A stretch of 64,000 nt of DNA, taken from contig NZ_RQJO01000008.1 in assembly GCF_003858635.1 (NCBI RefSeq), positions 1,674,001 through 1,738,000 of the forward strand, given 5' to 3'. This stretch comes from Larkinella rosea (GTDB lineage Bacteria > Bacteroidota > Bacteroidia > Cytophagales > Spirosomataceae). Below, in pieces: positions 34,518 through 42,908 of the stretch (position 1 is the stretch's first letter; each line of letters begins with the position of its first letter). The notes beneath the pieces were generated by a model, which saw only the letters and a program-made list of their open reading frames with translations, had not been told where the DNA came from and searched no databases. The position numbers were made by a program, and so were the translations under genes.

Positions 34518-36195
34518 AGCCAAGAGTGCCTCGAAATTCGTTATACCGTTGTTCCGCCAAACCGGTGTTAGCGTTTAGGTAAAGTAGCTGGAGACTGAAA
34601 TTCTGTCGTTTGCCCAACTGATAACCGGCATTGGCCGATGCATTGATGATCTGCCCGTTGAGCGATTCGCCCGTTTGCGTTGTTTGCTGGTTGAGCAGGT
34701 AGCTGGCGTTGAGGGCGGTGCTGAGTTTATTCGTCAGAAAGGCTTTGGTCAGGCCGAGCGTGGGGCCGTAGAATTTAGTCTGCATGCCCAGCGCCAGATC
34801 GGCCTGCGTGTAGGAAACCAGCAGATTCGCTCCCAGACCGGTTTTCACCCGCTGGTAGAAGTAGCCGAGGTTCAGGTTCGTATTGGTGTTGTTAGTAAAA
34901 ACCGCCGTGTGCTGGTTGAGATCGCTGAGTTGCTGGCGTGTGGCCGACAGCGTGAATAAATTCACCGTTTCTTCATTCTGAATCGTGTAGCGGGTGTTGA
35001 CCGTTGCCGAAAAATTGTTCTGCGCCAGCCGAACCGTATCGATGACCGGGCGAATCCCCGCCTGCTGACTAATGCCGTAATTCGAAAGCTGGAGGTCAAT
35101 ACCAACCTTTGTAGCCGGGTTGTAACTGACGATCAGCGAACCGATGCTGCGGCCTGTGCGGGCGTTTTTATTTTTCGCCAGGTTATCGAACTGAATCCCA
35201 TAACTGCCTGAAATCCGGAGTTTTCCCTTCAGAACGGTCAGGTTTGGCACCACGGCGTAGCTTTCAATATCGCTCTGGAAATAGTAGGCGCCCATCGTCT
35301 GGAAATTCGGATCGATGCGTTTGTACTGGAGCTTGATGCCCGCGTTTTTCGTGCGGTAACCGATGGCGGCCTGTGTGGCCTGCGTCAGTTGGGTCGAAAT
35401 CCGGGCGGTGAATAACCTGCCAAATAACCGGGTTACGGCGTTGCGGCCTTCCGCGGATACTTCACTGCTGCGAACGTCGCGGGTGTAGGCACTCACGGCG
35501 GCATCCAGCTCCACCACAAAGTGTTTGATCATCAGCAACCGACTGGTAACGCCGACCACCAGATTTTCGGCGGGTGTGACCGTCTGGGTTGCCGATTGCG
35601 GGACCGAGGCAATGGAACTGGAATCGTCTTTGGCCCGCAGCATGAGCAGATCGACGTAATTCGTGGGTTTTCCATAGCCGAGCTTGAGGGCATACCCCGT
35701 GCGCTGGTAAGCCGGAAGGATGTCGGGTTCGGCCAGGTTGGTCGAGATGGCTTTGTTGAACCGTCCGTAAACCGCTCCCAGCCGCAATTTGCCGGGATTC
35801 AGTTCAAAACCGCCCCCCAGAAACGTGTGTCCGGCCAGCGTGAACGGCGAAAAACTGACGTTGCGATACCCCGCGTGAACCGTCGCCCATTTGTAGGTTG
35901 GTGAAACGCCAAACTGGTTGAAGGGTTGGCGGAAGCTGTTACCCTGATTTCCTAAAACTGCCGAGAACGGAAGTGAAATACCACCCGGCAGCGAAACCGT
36001 TACGGAACCGCTCAACCCAACCGGTGAAGGCTGGTTGCGGGCCGCCAGACCGTTCGCGGAGTAAAATCCGGCGTAGGCATTCAGACCGCCCGAAACCTTG
36101 ACCGGTTTTGTGGTCGGCGTGGGCGAATCCGTTTGCGCCAGCAGCGAACTCGTCAGGCAACTCCAGCAAGTGGCAAACAGTAGAAGAAAGCGCAT
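34501..36195 (-). CDS. Outer-membrane beta-barrel protein heading the surface operon
   Basis: A 564-residue exported protein: signal peptide to about 'SSLLAQ' (residue 21), a Thr/Pro spacer ('TDSPTPTTKPVKVSGG'), then a long series of alternating polar/hydrophobic strands with Gly/Tyr turns and a terminal 'FRGTLGYGITF' with C-terminal Phe, the mark of an outer-membrane barrel. No TonB box or plug is seen, so it is not a TonB receptor. As first gene of the block it may be the membrane anchor or channel for the large TANFOR-like protein. The next gene starts 17 bases before its stop. A conserved 18-bp element lies 64 bases upstream. Confidence 0.7.
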   Translation of the reverse strand: MRFLLLFATCWSCLTSSLLAQTDSPTPTTKPVKVSGGLNAYAGFYSANGLAARNQPSPVGLSGSVTVSLPGGISLPFSAVLGNQGNSFRQPFNQFGVSPTYKWATVHAGYRNVSFSPFTLAGHTFLGGGFELNPGKLRLGAVYGRFNKAISTNLAEPDILPAYQRTGYALKLGYGKPTNYVDLLMLRAKDDSSSIASVPQSATQTVTPAENLVVGVTSRLLMIKHFVVELDAAVSAYTRDVRSSEVSAEGRNAVTRLFGRLFTARISTQLTQATQAAIGYRTKNAGIKLQYKRIDPNFQTMGAYYFQSDIESYAVVPNLTVLKGKLRISGSYGIQFDNLAKNKNARTGRSIGSLIVSYNPATKVGIDLQLSNYGISQQAGIRPVIDTVRLAQNNFSATVNTRYTIQNEETVNLFTLSATRQQLSDLNQHTAVFTNNTNTNLNLGYFYQRVKTGLGANLLVSYTQADLALGMQTKFYGPTLGLTKAFLTNKLSTALNASYLLNQQTTQTGESLNGQIINASANAGYQLGKRQNFSLQLLYLNANTGLAEQRYNEFRGTLGYGITF

Positions 36196-36258
36196 ACCGC
36201 GGAACGTTCAATAGCCTTGGAAACTGGGTCAAAGCTACCCTGCGAATCAGCGCACCGC

Positions 36259-36276
36259 AATCGGATAAATATATGA
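36259..36276 (-). promoter_or_regulatory. Shared 18-bp element, copy 1 (upstream of surface operon)
   Basis: Read on the minus strand: TCATATATTTATCCGATT. It differs at one base from the copy at 37079-37096. It contains TATATTTA, close to the TAnnTTTG -7 box, and is 64 bases before the barrel gene start. Either a promoter variant or a regulator site. Confidence 0.5.
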
Positions 36277-36399
36277 AAGGGAAAATACGGTAACTAGAAG
36301 GATTGGTGATAAGTGGTTGGCTAACAGAGAATTGATAGTATTTCGTTTCAGTTGGCCAATTTGCCAAATGCGTAGAAAACCGGGTGAGAAGAGAACCGC

Positions 36400-37026
36400 T
36401 TATTTAAACATTCCGGTTTTCAGCGCCTTGACGACAGCTTCGGATTTGGAATTGACGTGGAGTTTTTCGTAAATATTCACAATGTGGGTCCGGACGGTGC
36501 CCATGCTCATGTGGCAGTGATCGGCGATGAGTTTGTAGGAATCGCCCGCAACGAGTCGTTGAAGCACTTCTTTTTCCTTCTCCGTCAGCGCGTAGGTGTT
36601 GGGTTTCGGCTGCCGAAAGGCTTCCATTACTTTCAGAGCAATCGAGGGCGTCATGGCTGCTCCACCTTCCATCACGTCGCGAATCGATTCAATGAGTTTA
36701 TTCGAAGGGGTTTTTTTGAGCAAATAACCTACGGCTCCGGCCTGAATGGCGGCAAAGATGCGTTCGGTGTCGTCAAAAACCGTCAGCATCAGAATCTTAG
36801 GAAAAAAGTTATTTTGACGGATTAACTGAACCGCTTCGATCCCTGTGCGGCCGGGCATGTCGATGTCCATCAGGACCACATCCGGCTGATCGCGTTCAAC
36901 AGCGGCCACGGCGTTGAGCGCGTTGGGATAATTTCCGATTACAATCAGGTCGTCGGTGGCATCGAAAACCAACTGAAGCGTCTCGCGCAGGGAGGTATTG
37001 TCGTCGAAAATACAAACTCGAATCAT
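36400..37026 (-). CDS. NarL/LuxR-family response regulator
   Basis: A 208-residue regulator. Receiver domain with acidic pair D8-D9, phospho-acceptor D54 in 'VVLMDIDMPG', conserved Thr/Ser in 'ILMLTVF' and Lys in 'YLLKKTP'. C-terminal LuxR helix-turn-helix from about 143 ('YALTEKEKEVLQRLVAGDSY', 'SMGTVRTHIVNIYEKLHVNS'). It pairs with the histidine kinase immediately upstream on the same strand. The surface operon begins 205 bases downstream and shares a promoter-region element with this gene, so it is a plausible target. Confidence 0.93.
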   Translation of the reverse strand: MIRVCIFDDNTSLRETLQLVFDATDDLIVIGNYPNALNAVAAVERDQPDVVLMDIDMPGRTGIEAVQLIRQNNFFPKILMLTVFDDTERIFAAIQAGAVGYLLKKTPSNKLIESIRDVMEGGAAMTPSIALKVMEAFRQPKPNTYALTEKEKEVLQRLVAGDSYKLIADHCHMSMGTVRTHIVNIYEKLHVNSKSEAVVKALKTGMFK

Positions 37027-37078
37027 AGGGAAGGCCGTTATCTGCCGGACAAAAGTAAGCCGTTCGGAAGTGGCATGA

Positions 37079-37096
37079 AATCAGATAAATATATGA
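37079..37096 (-). promoter_or_regulatory. Shared 18-bp element, copy 2 (upstream of response regulator)
   Basis: Read on the minus strand: TCATATATTTATCTGATT, 53 bases before the regulator start and just after the kinase stop. One mismatch to the copy at 36259. A weaker relative (TCATATTTACGCCGAT) lies about 40 bases upstream of the kinase gene. Confidence 0.5.
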
Positions 37097-37097
37097 T

Positions 37098-39032
37098 TCA
37101 GCCGTTGACCACCAGCCGGATTCGGGTGCCATCGGAGGGAGTCGATTGCACGGTTAATTCCCCACCCATCGCTTCTGCCCGTTGTTTCATGCTGGCCTGG
37201 CCCGTCCGCTGGCTGAATTGTGACGCATCGAATCCGCGCCCGTTGTCTTCAATCAGCACCTGAAGCTGGTTTTCTTTTCGCTCAAAACGCACCGTGGCCT
37301 GCGTCGCTTCCGAATACTTGATCAGGTTGTTAATGGCTTCTTTCCCAATCATATAAAGGCTTCGGCGAACTTCCATCGAAACCGGGGTGTCTTCCAGCGC
37401 GGGGTCGATCTGAAACGAAAAACGAATCTGTTTCGATTCCATCAGCGGCTGGGCGTATTCCTGCAACCGCAGCGCAATCCGCGAGAGTGAGTCATTGCCG
37501 GGGTTGATCGTCCAGATGATTTCGTCGATGGATTCCAGAATCTGGCGGGCGTCGGTATAGATTTTCTGCACCATTTTCTGGGCGGTTTCCGGGCGGTTTT
37601 GACTCAACAGTTCATCGGTATGACCGCTCAGCAACGAAATACTGCTGAGGGTGCTGCCCACTTCATCGTGGAGATCGTGGGCGATCTGCTTTCGAAGTTT
37701 CAGCGAGTCTTCCAGCCGCCGGAGTCGGGCGCGGTTGAGCAACCAGGCCGTGACTGTCCCACCCAGCAACAGCAACAGGATTCCGCCAATCAGGAACGCG
37801 TTCCGCTGAAACCGCTGCTGTTCCAGTTCTTCGTTGCGGAGTTGAGCTTGTTGGCGAAGGATCTTAATCTGGGCTTCCTTTTTCCCGGTTTCGTATCCGG
37901 CCACCAGCCGCTGCACTTCCGCATTGGTTCGAACGGAGGTGACTGAATCCGTCCGGTTATTCTTCTCGAGCTGAAAAAGGTAGGCTTCCTGAAAGTTCTT
38001 CATGCCACCGTACAGATCGGCCAGCGCCTGGGTGTAATCGGTAATTTTGTCCGACTGCTCCAATTCTTTCACCAGCGCGAGGGCTTTTTTCAGGTTTTCT
38101 TCCGCCGGTTTATACTGTTTCAAATCTTCGTAAATCCGCCCCAGGTTGAAATAGGCCGTTGCCATACTTCTCTTGTTCTCCTGCCGACGACCGATTGCCA
38201 GTGATCGTTCCACGAACGGAATCGCTTCCAGCGAGCGTTTCGATAAGTTCAGCGCCAGGCCGATGTTGACCAAAATATCGGCCTGTAACAATTCGAATTC
38301 GACTTCCTCGGCGTGTTTGAGCGCTATTTTGTAATATTTCAGCGACTGGTCAAACCGTTTCAGGTAATCGTAGCAAATGCCCATGTTGTTCTCAATAATG
38401 GACATGCCTCGAACGTTGTTTTCGATCTGCATCAGGCGCAGTGCCTGCTGGTAATACGGAAGCGCCTGTTGCGGTTTGTGCATGTTCCGGAATGCGTTGC
38501 CGATGCCGCCGTACGTGGCCGCAATGCGGGGTTGAACGTTATAGTGTTCCTGCAATTTCAGGGAACGCAGTTCCATTTCCGCGGCCTTGTCGTATTGCTG
38601 AAGTTTACTAAGGGCCGCAGCCACGTTCGAGATGGCTCCGCAGATAAATCGGGGGGGGAGCTGGTGCGTTTCGGCGGTTTTCAGGGCTTTCTGGAAGTAG
38701 TCCAGCGCCTGTTGGTGCCGTCCGGTCAGGTAATAAATCGACGCCCGGTTGGTATACGCTTTGGCCAGGCCCATGCCGTACTGGAGCTTTTCGGCCAGTT
38801 GTTCCGACACCTTCAATACCGAATCGGCGCGTTCATAGTCGGGGTTGGCACCGGAGTGAAGCTCCCGACCCAGCACGTTCAGGGCGCGGACGTAATTGGT
38901 ATCCTGAACCGTATGCGATTTCAGATACACCTGCACCGAATCGAGCGAATTGGGGACCTGCGCCCGCGCTGAACGCCCGCTCAGCACAGTCAGATAACTC
39001 AGAAATGCGAGGAACAGGTAACGGTATTTCAT
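37098..39032 (-). CDS. TPR sensor histidine kinase (HisKA_3 type)
   Basis: A 644-residue kinase: signal peptide (to about 'SARAQ', residue 25), about seven tetratricopeptide repeats (40-350) facing the periplasm, a coiled coil ('EAQIKILRQQAQLRNEELEQ'), one membrane helix (about 413-432, 'FLIGGILLLLLGGTVTAWLL'), the HisKA_3 dimerisation helix with the phospho-His in 'AHDLHDEVGSTLSS', and a HATPase domain with 'KEAINNLIKYS' (N box) and 'IEDNGRGFD' (G1 box). This is the standard Bacteroidota partner of NarL regulators. The gene precedes its regulator by 71 bases. Confidence 0.93.
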   Translation of the reverse strand: MKYRYLFLAFLSYLTVLSGRSARAQVPNSLDSVQVYLKSHTVQDTNYVRALNVLGRELHSGANPDYERADSVLKVSEQLAEKLQYGMGLAKAYTNRASIYYLTGRHQQALDYFQKALKTAETHQLPPRFICGAISNVAAALSKLQQYDKAAEMELRSLKLQEHYNVQPRIAATYGGIGNAFRNMHKPQQALPYYQQALRLMQIENNVRGMSIIENNMGICYDYLKRFDQSLKYYKIALKHAEEVEFELLQADILVNIGLALNLSKRSLEAIPFVERSLAIGRRQENKRSMATAYFNLGRIYEDLKQYKPAEENLKKALALVKELEQSDKITDYTQALADLYGGMKNFQEAYLFQLEKNNRTDSVTSVRTNAEVQRLVAGYETGKKEAQIKILRQQAQLRNEELEQQRFQRNAFLIGGILLLLLGGTVTAWLLNRARLRRLEDSLKLRKQIAHDLHDEVGSTLSSISLLSGHTDELLSQNRPETAQKMVQKIYTDARQILESIDEIIWTINPGNDSLSRIALRLQEYAQPLMESKQIRFSFQIDPALEDTPVSMEVRRSLYMIGKEAINNLIKYSEATQATVRFERKENQLQVLIEDNGRGFDASQFSQRTGQASMKQRAEAMGGELTVQSTPSDGTRIRLVVNG

Positions 39033-39199
39033 AAGCAGTGAGCAGCGTATATCGGCGTAAATATGACAGAAATACCAGTCAGTTGGTCAATCTTTTAGCA
39101 TACGGTCGAAAGCGCCGATATTCTCATAAAAATACGATTTTTGTTTCGTCAAATTGTCATACGTAAATATCGTTCGGTAGCGGTTTTTCAAATGGAGGA

Positions 39200-39333
39200 T
39201 CAATGCCCCGGTTTCAGCTCGTCGAACCATTTCATGTCAGCGATCATGAACGATTCGACGCGTTGAAACCGGTCGGATTTCTGCAAGTCGGCAATGTCGG
39301 GCTTATTCCTAAAAAGAATACGAAGTATCCTTT
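39200..39333 (-). pseudogene. Possible gene remnant (44-codon open fragment)
   Basis: Within the ~410-base gap upstream of the kinase gene, the minus strand is open from an in-frame stop at 39334 to a stop at 39200. It reads FRNKPDIADLQKSDRFQRVE and then SFMIADMKWFDELKPGH. Codon use resembles neighbouring genes, but no start codon is usable. It looks like the surviving C-terminus of a lost gene; family unknown. The rest of 39033-39446 shows nothing else except a candidate promoter. Confidence 0.35.
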
Positions 39334-39397
39334 AAGTAACCGGATATAAGATTGAAATTCGTACCTATTCATCGTCGCTCACGCGGAACGATGCTGG

Positions 39398-39424
39398 TTG
39401 CCGGTGTTTAATTTGTTATTTTTG
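39398..39424 (+). promoter_or_regulatory. Candidate promoter: TTG and TATTTTTG
   Basis: TATTTTTG at 39417-39424 fits TAnnTTTG, with TTG at 39398-39400 (16-base spacer, somewhat short). It lies 23 bases before the M1 peptidase start. Confidence 0.45.
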
Positions 39425-39446
39425 TCTGGATTTTGGACCCGCATTC

Positions 39447-41105
39447 ATGAGAAAATGGTTTGTGGCCGTGGTGGCCTTTTTTTATTCGATTGCCCTTTTT
39501 GCGCAGCAACCTTCTGAACCCGAACGCTTTACCCGGCAGGATTCGCTGCGCGGCTCCCTTCGCCCCGAACGGACGTGCTATAATGTGACTTTTTACGACC
39601 TGAATTTATCGGTTGATCCGGCGACGAAATCCATTGCGGGGAGCAACACGATCCGGTACCGGGTGCGGTCGCCGTTCAAACGCATGCAGATCGATCTGTT
39701 TGAAAATCTGACGATTGAGTCGATCAAACAGGGGGGCGAATCGCTGAAATATGTCCGGGAAGGCAACGCGATTTTTGTGACGATGAAGGCGGCACAGGAA
39801 AAAGATGCGGTTGAAGAAATCAAGGTGACGTACCACGGTAAACCCCGCGAAGCGGTGAATCCGCCCTGGGATGGCGGTTTTTCCTGGAAAAAAGACAGTT
39901 TGGGCAACGATTGGGTAGGTGTTTCCTGCGAGGGTCTGGGCGCCAGTTCGTGGTGGCCCTGCAAGGATCATTTGTCCGACGAGCCGGATTCGATGCGGAT
40001 GACGTTCCGCGTTCCGCGCGGCCTGAAAGCGGTTTCGAACGGGCGGCTGTTGCAGAAGCAGGACGTGGGCACGAACCAAACCGAGTTTGTCTGGGCGGTT
40101 TCGTATTCCATTAATACCTACAACGTGACCTTTAACCTGGGTGATTACGTGTTGATTACGGACGAATACCGCAGCCGGGATTACCGCTACCTCGACCTGA
40201 ATTACCACGTGCTGCGCTACAACGAAGAAAAAGCACGGGTGCATTTTGAGCAGGTAATCGGGATGCTGGATACATACGAGTGGTTTTTCGGCCATTTTCC
40301 GTTCTGGCGCGACGGTTATTCGGTGGTCGAAACGCCGTATCTGGGCATGGAACACCAGAGCGCCATTGCCTACGGTAACAATTACAAAAACAACGCGTTT
40401 GGCTTCGACTTTATCCTCATTCACGAAAGCGCCCACGAGTATTTTGGCAATAGCCTGAGCTGTATTGATCCGGCCGAAATGTGGATTCACGAAGCGTTTG
40501 CCACCTACATGGAGTCCATTTATGTCGAAAATACGGATGGTTATCCCAAGGCGGTGAAATACCTGATGACGCAAAAACCGCTGATCAAAAACAAATACCC
40601 GCTAATCGGGCCCCGGGGCGTCAATTACGAACACAAGGATACGGATATTTATTACAAAGGAACCTGGTTGCTGCACACGCTGCGGTGCGTGGTCGACGAC
40701 GACAACATCTGGTTTATGGCGCTGCGGAAAGTGGCGCTGGAACGGAACCATAAGTTTGTGACTACCAAGCAGATCATCGATATTTTGTGCCGGGAAACCG
40801 AAAAGGACCTGCGTCCTATTTTTGATCAGTTTCTGAACTATGCCGCCCCGCCCGTGATCGAATACCGGGTGACTGAAAAAGGCGATTTCATCGAAATCCA
40901 GCATCGCTGGATTGCCGATGCGAAAGGTTTTGATATGCCCCTAAAATACCGGTTTGCGTACGGTCCCTGGCATACGTTATACACGAAGCGGGAATGGCAG
41001 ACTACGCTCATTCGGCGGTCGCAGGGGTGGTTGAATTTCGCGTATGAATTGCAATACTTTGGTGCCCGTCATTACCAGGAACCCGCTCAAAAACAACAGG
41101 AATAA
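39447..41105 (+). CDS. M1 family metallopeptidase (aminopeptidase N-like)
   Basis: A 552-residue exported peptidase with signal peptide (to about 'IALFAQ', residue 21). The N-terminal beta-saddle domain contains 'FYDLNLSVDPATKSIAGSNT', an M1 hallmark. The zinc site is H326-E-S-A-H330 with the third ligand at E349 in 'WIHEAFATYME'. The GxMEN exopeptidase motif appears as 'YLGMEHQSA', with His replacing Asn. It lacks the long C-terminal helical domain of classical aminopeptidase N, as in other short Bacteroidota M1 enzymes. Eight bases separate it from the next gene. Confidence 0.9.
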   Translation: MRKWFVAVVAFFYSIALFAQQPSEPERFTRQDSLRGSLRPERTCYNVTFYDLNLSVDPATKSIAGSNTIRYRVRSPFKRMQIDLFENLTIESIKQGGESLKYVREGNAIFVTMKAAQEKDAVEEIKVTYHGKPREAVNPPWDGGFSWKKDSLGNDWVGVSCEGLGASSWWPCKDHLSDEPDSMRMTFRVPRGLKAVSNGRLLQKQDVGTNQTEFVWAVSYSINTYNVTFNLGDYVLITDEYRSRDYRYLDLNYHVLRYNEEKARVHFEQVIGMLDTYEWFFGHFPFWRDGYSVVETPYLGMEHQSAIAYGNNYKNNAFGFDFILIHESAHEYFGNSLSCIDPAEMWIHEAFATYMESIYVENTDGYPKAVKYLMTQKPLIKNKYPLIGPRGVNYEHKDTDIYYKGTWLLHTLRCVVDDDNIWFMALRKVALERNHKFVTTKQIIDILCRETEKDLRPIFDQFLNYAAPPVIEYRVTEKGDFIEIQHRWIADAKGFDMPLKYRFAYGPWHTLYTKREWQTTLIRRSQGWLNFAYELQYFGARHYQEPAQKQQE

Positions 41106-41113
41106 GCCTCATC

Positions 41114-41875
41114 ATGCAGCTAAAAAAGATTTTCATTCTTCCGGTTCTGGCCTTGCTGACGACGGCCTGCCAAACCGGTTATCACCTGACGAACCAGTCG
41201 TACAAGCGCGTTCAGGTCGACTCGCTGGCGGCTCCGGCGGATAGCGGCATGGCCCGGTTTTTACAACCCTACAAACAGCGGCTCGACCAGACCATGAACG
41301 AGGTGCTGGTGGAGTCGGCGGTGCCGCTGGAGCGTTCCAAACCGGAATGTGCGCTCAATAACCTGCTCACCGACGCCATGTTGCAGTATGCGCAGCAGAA
41401 ACTGGGCGTTACGGCCGATTGCTCACACCTGAATTACGGCGGTATCCGAACCGGTTTGCCCAAAGGCCCGATCCGGATCGGCAGCATTTACGAAGTAATG
41501 CCGTTTGATAATCAGATGGTTATGCTGACGTTGAAGGGCTCGATGCTCCGGCAGTTCTTTGAATTTTTTGTGAAGAGTGAAGCCGATGAGCAATCGCTGG
41601 TGGTGGGCGGAGTCCGGGTCGTGATCAAAGATAAAATCCTGACTTCCATTGCGTTTACGAACGGGAAAACGTTCGATCCCAGCCAGACCTATACGGTTTT
41701 GATGAGTGATTACATTGCCAACCGGGGTGGCGGAACGGCCTTTCTGAAAGATGCCGTAGCCCGGAAAGATTTCAATCTGAACCTCCGCGATGTTTTTATC
41801 GATTATTTCCGGCAGCTTGGTAAATCCGGCCAACCCATAAATCCGACAACCGATGGACGCATTACAATCCAATAG
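41114..41875 (+). CDS. 5'-nucleotidase C-terminal domain lipoprotein
   Basis: A 253-residue lipoprotein (lipobox 'LALLTTAC', Cys about 19) consisting only of the substrate-binding C-terminal domain of UshA-type 5'-nucleotidases: 'ECALNNLLTDAMLQYAQQKL', 'HLNYGGIRTGLPKGPI', 'GSIYEVMPFDNQMVMLTLKG', 'YTVLMSDYIANRGGGTAFL'. The metallophosphatase half is encoded by the next gene, which overlaps this one by 23 bases. The two proteins probably assemble into one nucleotidase in the periplasm or at the outer membrane. Confidence 0.9.
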   Translation: MQLKKIFILPVLALLTTACQTGYHLTNQSYKRVQVDSLAAPADSGMARFLQPYKQRLDQTMNEVLVESAVPLERSKPECALNNLLTDAMLQYAQQKLGVTADCSHLNYGGIRTGLPKGPIRIGSIYEVMPFDNQMVMLTLKGSMLRQFFEFFVKSEADEQSLVVGGVRVVIKDKILTSIAFTNGKTFDPSQTYTVLMSDYIANRGGGTAFLKDAVARKDFNLNLRDVFIDYFRQLGKSGQPINPTTDGRITIQ

Positions 41876-42776
41876 ACGCGAGTTTCTGAAAATTTTCGGG
41901 ACGGCGGCCGTCATCGGCGGGCTGGCTCCGGAAGCCTTCGCCAGGTCCAAATCGACGACGCTGACCATTCTGCACACGAACGATGTGCACAGCCGGCTGG
42001 ACCCGTTTCCGATGGACGGCAGCCGTAACGCCGGACGCGGAGGGATTGTTCGTCGGGCCACGCTGATCGAGCAGATTCGGAACGAGCAGCCCAACGTGCT
42101 GCTGTTCGACGCGGGCGATCTGTTTCAGGGAACGCCGTATTTCAATCTGTACAAAGGCGAACCTGAAGTTCAGGCCATGAACCGGATGCGCTACGACGCC
42201 AGTACCATCGGCAACCACGATTTCGACGGTGGCATGGACAACATGGTGTTGCAGTTCGGGAAAGCGGCTTTTCCGTTCCTGATCGCCAATTACGACTTCA
42301 AAAATACGGCCATGAACGGGCGGACGGAGCCGTACCGGATTTTCAAGAAAGACGGGTTGAAGATTGGCGTTTTTGGCCTGGGGATCAGACCGGAGGGTCT
42401 GATTCCAAAAGAGTTGTTCAAAGAAACCGTCTATGTCGAACCGCTTGAAACGGCCAACGCAGTGGCAGCGGTTTTGCGGAACGACAAAAAATGCGATTAC
42501 GTCATCTGCCTGTCGCATCTGGGGTATCAGTACAACGATAGCACCGTTTCGGATCGCGTGCTGGCGTCCAAAACCCGAAACATCGATTTAATCATCGGCG
42601 GACACACCCACACGTTTTTGGACGCTCCCGTCAATGTGCTGAATCAGGACGGGCTACCGGTTTTGATCAATCAGGTCGGTTTTGCCGGAATTTACCTGGG
42701 ACGCATCGATCTGACGTTTGAACAAGGCAAAGTAAAAGTTGCCGCTGATAGTAAAGCAGTTGAGGTGAAATCGTGA
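41853..42776 (+). CDS. 5'-nucleotidase metallophosphatase domain protein, Tat-exported
   Basis: A 307-residue calcineurin-like phosphoesterase with twin-arginine signal (NRREFLKIFGTAAVIGG). Metal-binding motifs are in order: 'LHTNDVHSR' (DxH), 'LLFDAGDLFQG' (GDxxQ), 'STIGNHDFDGG' (GNHD), 'VICLSHLGYQ' (SH) and 'LIIGGHTHTF' (GHxH). It is the catalytic N-terminal half of UshA-type enzymes, here a separate gene placed after the C-terminal half. Two export routes (lipoprotein Sec versus Tat) for the two halves are notable. Confidence 0.92.
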   Translation: MDALQSNRREFLKIFGTAAVIGGLAPEAFARSKSTTLTILHTNDVHSRLDPFPMDGSRNAGRGGIVRRATLIEQIRNEQPNVLLFDAGDLFQGTPYFNLYKGEPEVQAMNRMRYDASTIGNHDFDGGMDNMVLQFGKAAFPFLIANYDFKNTAMNGRTEPYRIFKKDGLKIGVFGLGIRPEGLIPKELFKETVYVEPLETANAVAAVLRNDKKCDYVICLSHLGYQYNDSTVSDRVLASKTRNIDLIIGGHTHTFLDAPVNVLNQDGLPVLINQVGFAGIYLGRIDLTFEQGKVKVAADSKAVEVKS

Positions 42777-42876
42777 CAAAACCGCCTTGGCCACCTACTA
42801 TCCAGGAATAAAGACGTTCAAAGAAAAAAACGAACGGTTCGTGAAATACGTTGAAACCTTACGGAAACGAATGTAG
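42769..42876 (+). pseudogene. Possible small gene or remnant
   Basis: Just after the phosphatase gene a 35-codon frame reads NRDKTALATYYPGIKTFKEK and then NERFVKYVETLRKRM, ending at TAG 42874. The only possible start is TTG at 42787. The amphipathic, charged sequence looks protein-like, but it is short and opens inside the previous gene's end. It is a remnant or small ORF; family unknown. Confidence 0.3.
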
Positions 42877-42908
42877 TTATCCTGACAAAAGGTCTAATTT
42901 CCTAACGC

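Noticed and set aside
25313-36195. Surface cluster as a phage tail or contractile injection system
   Set aside because: No sheath, tube, baseplate or ATPase motifs; signal peptides and a T9SS domain instead.
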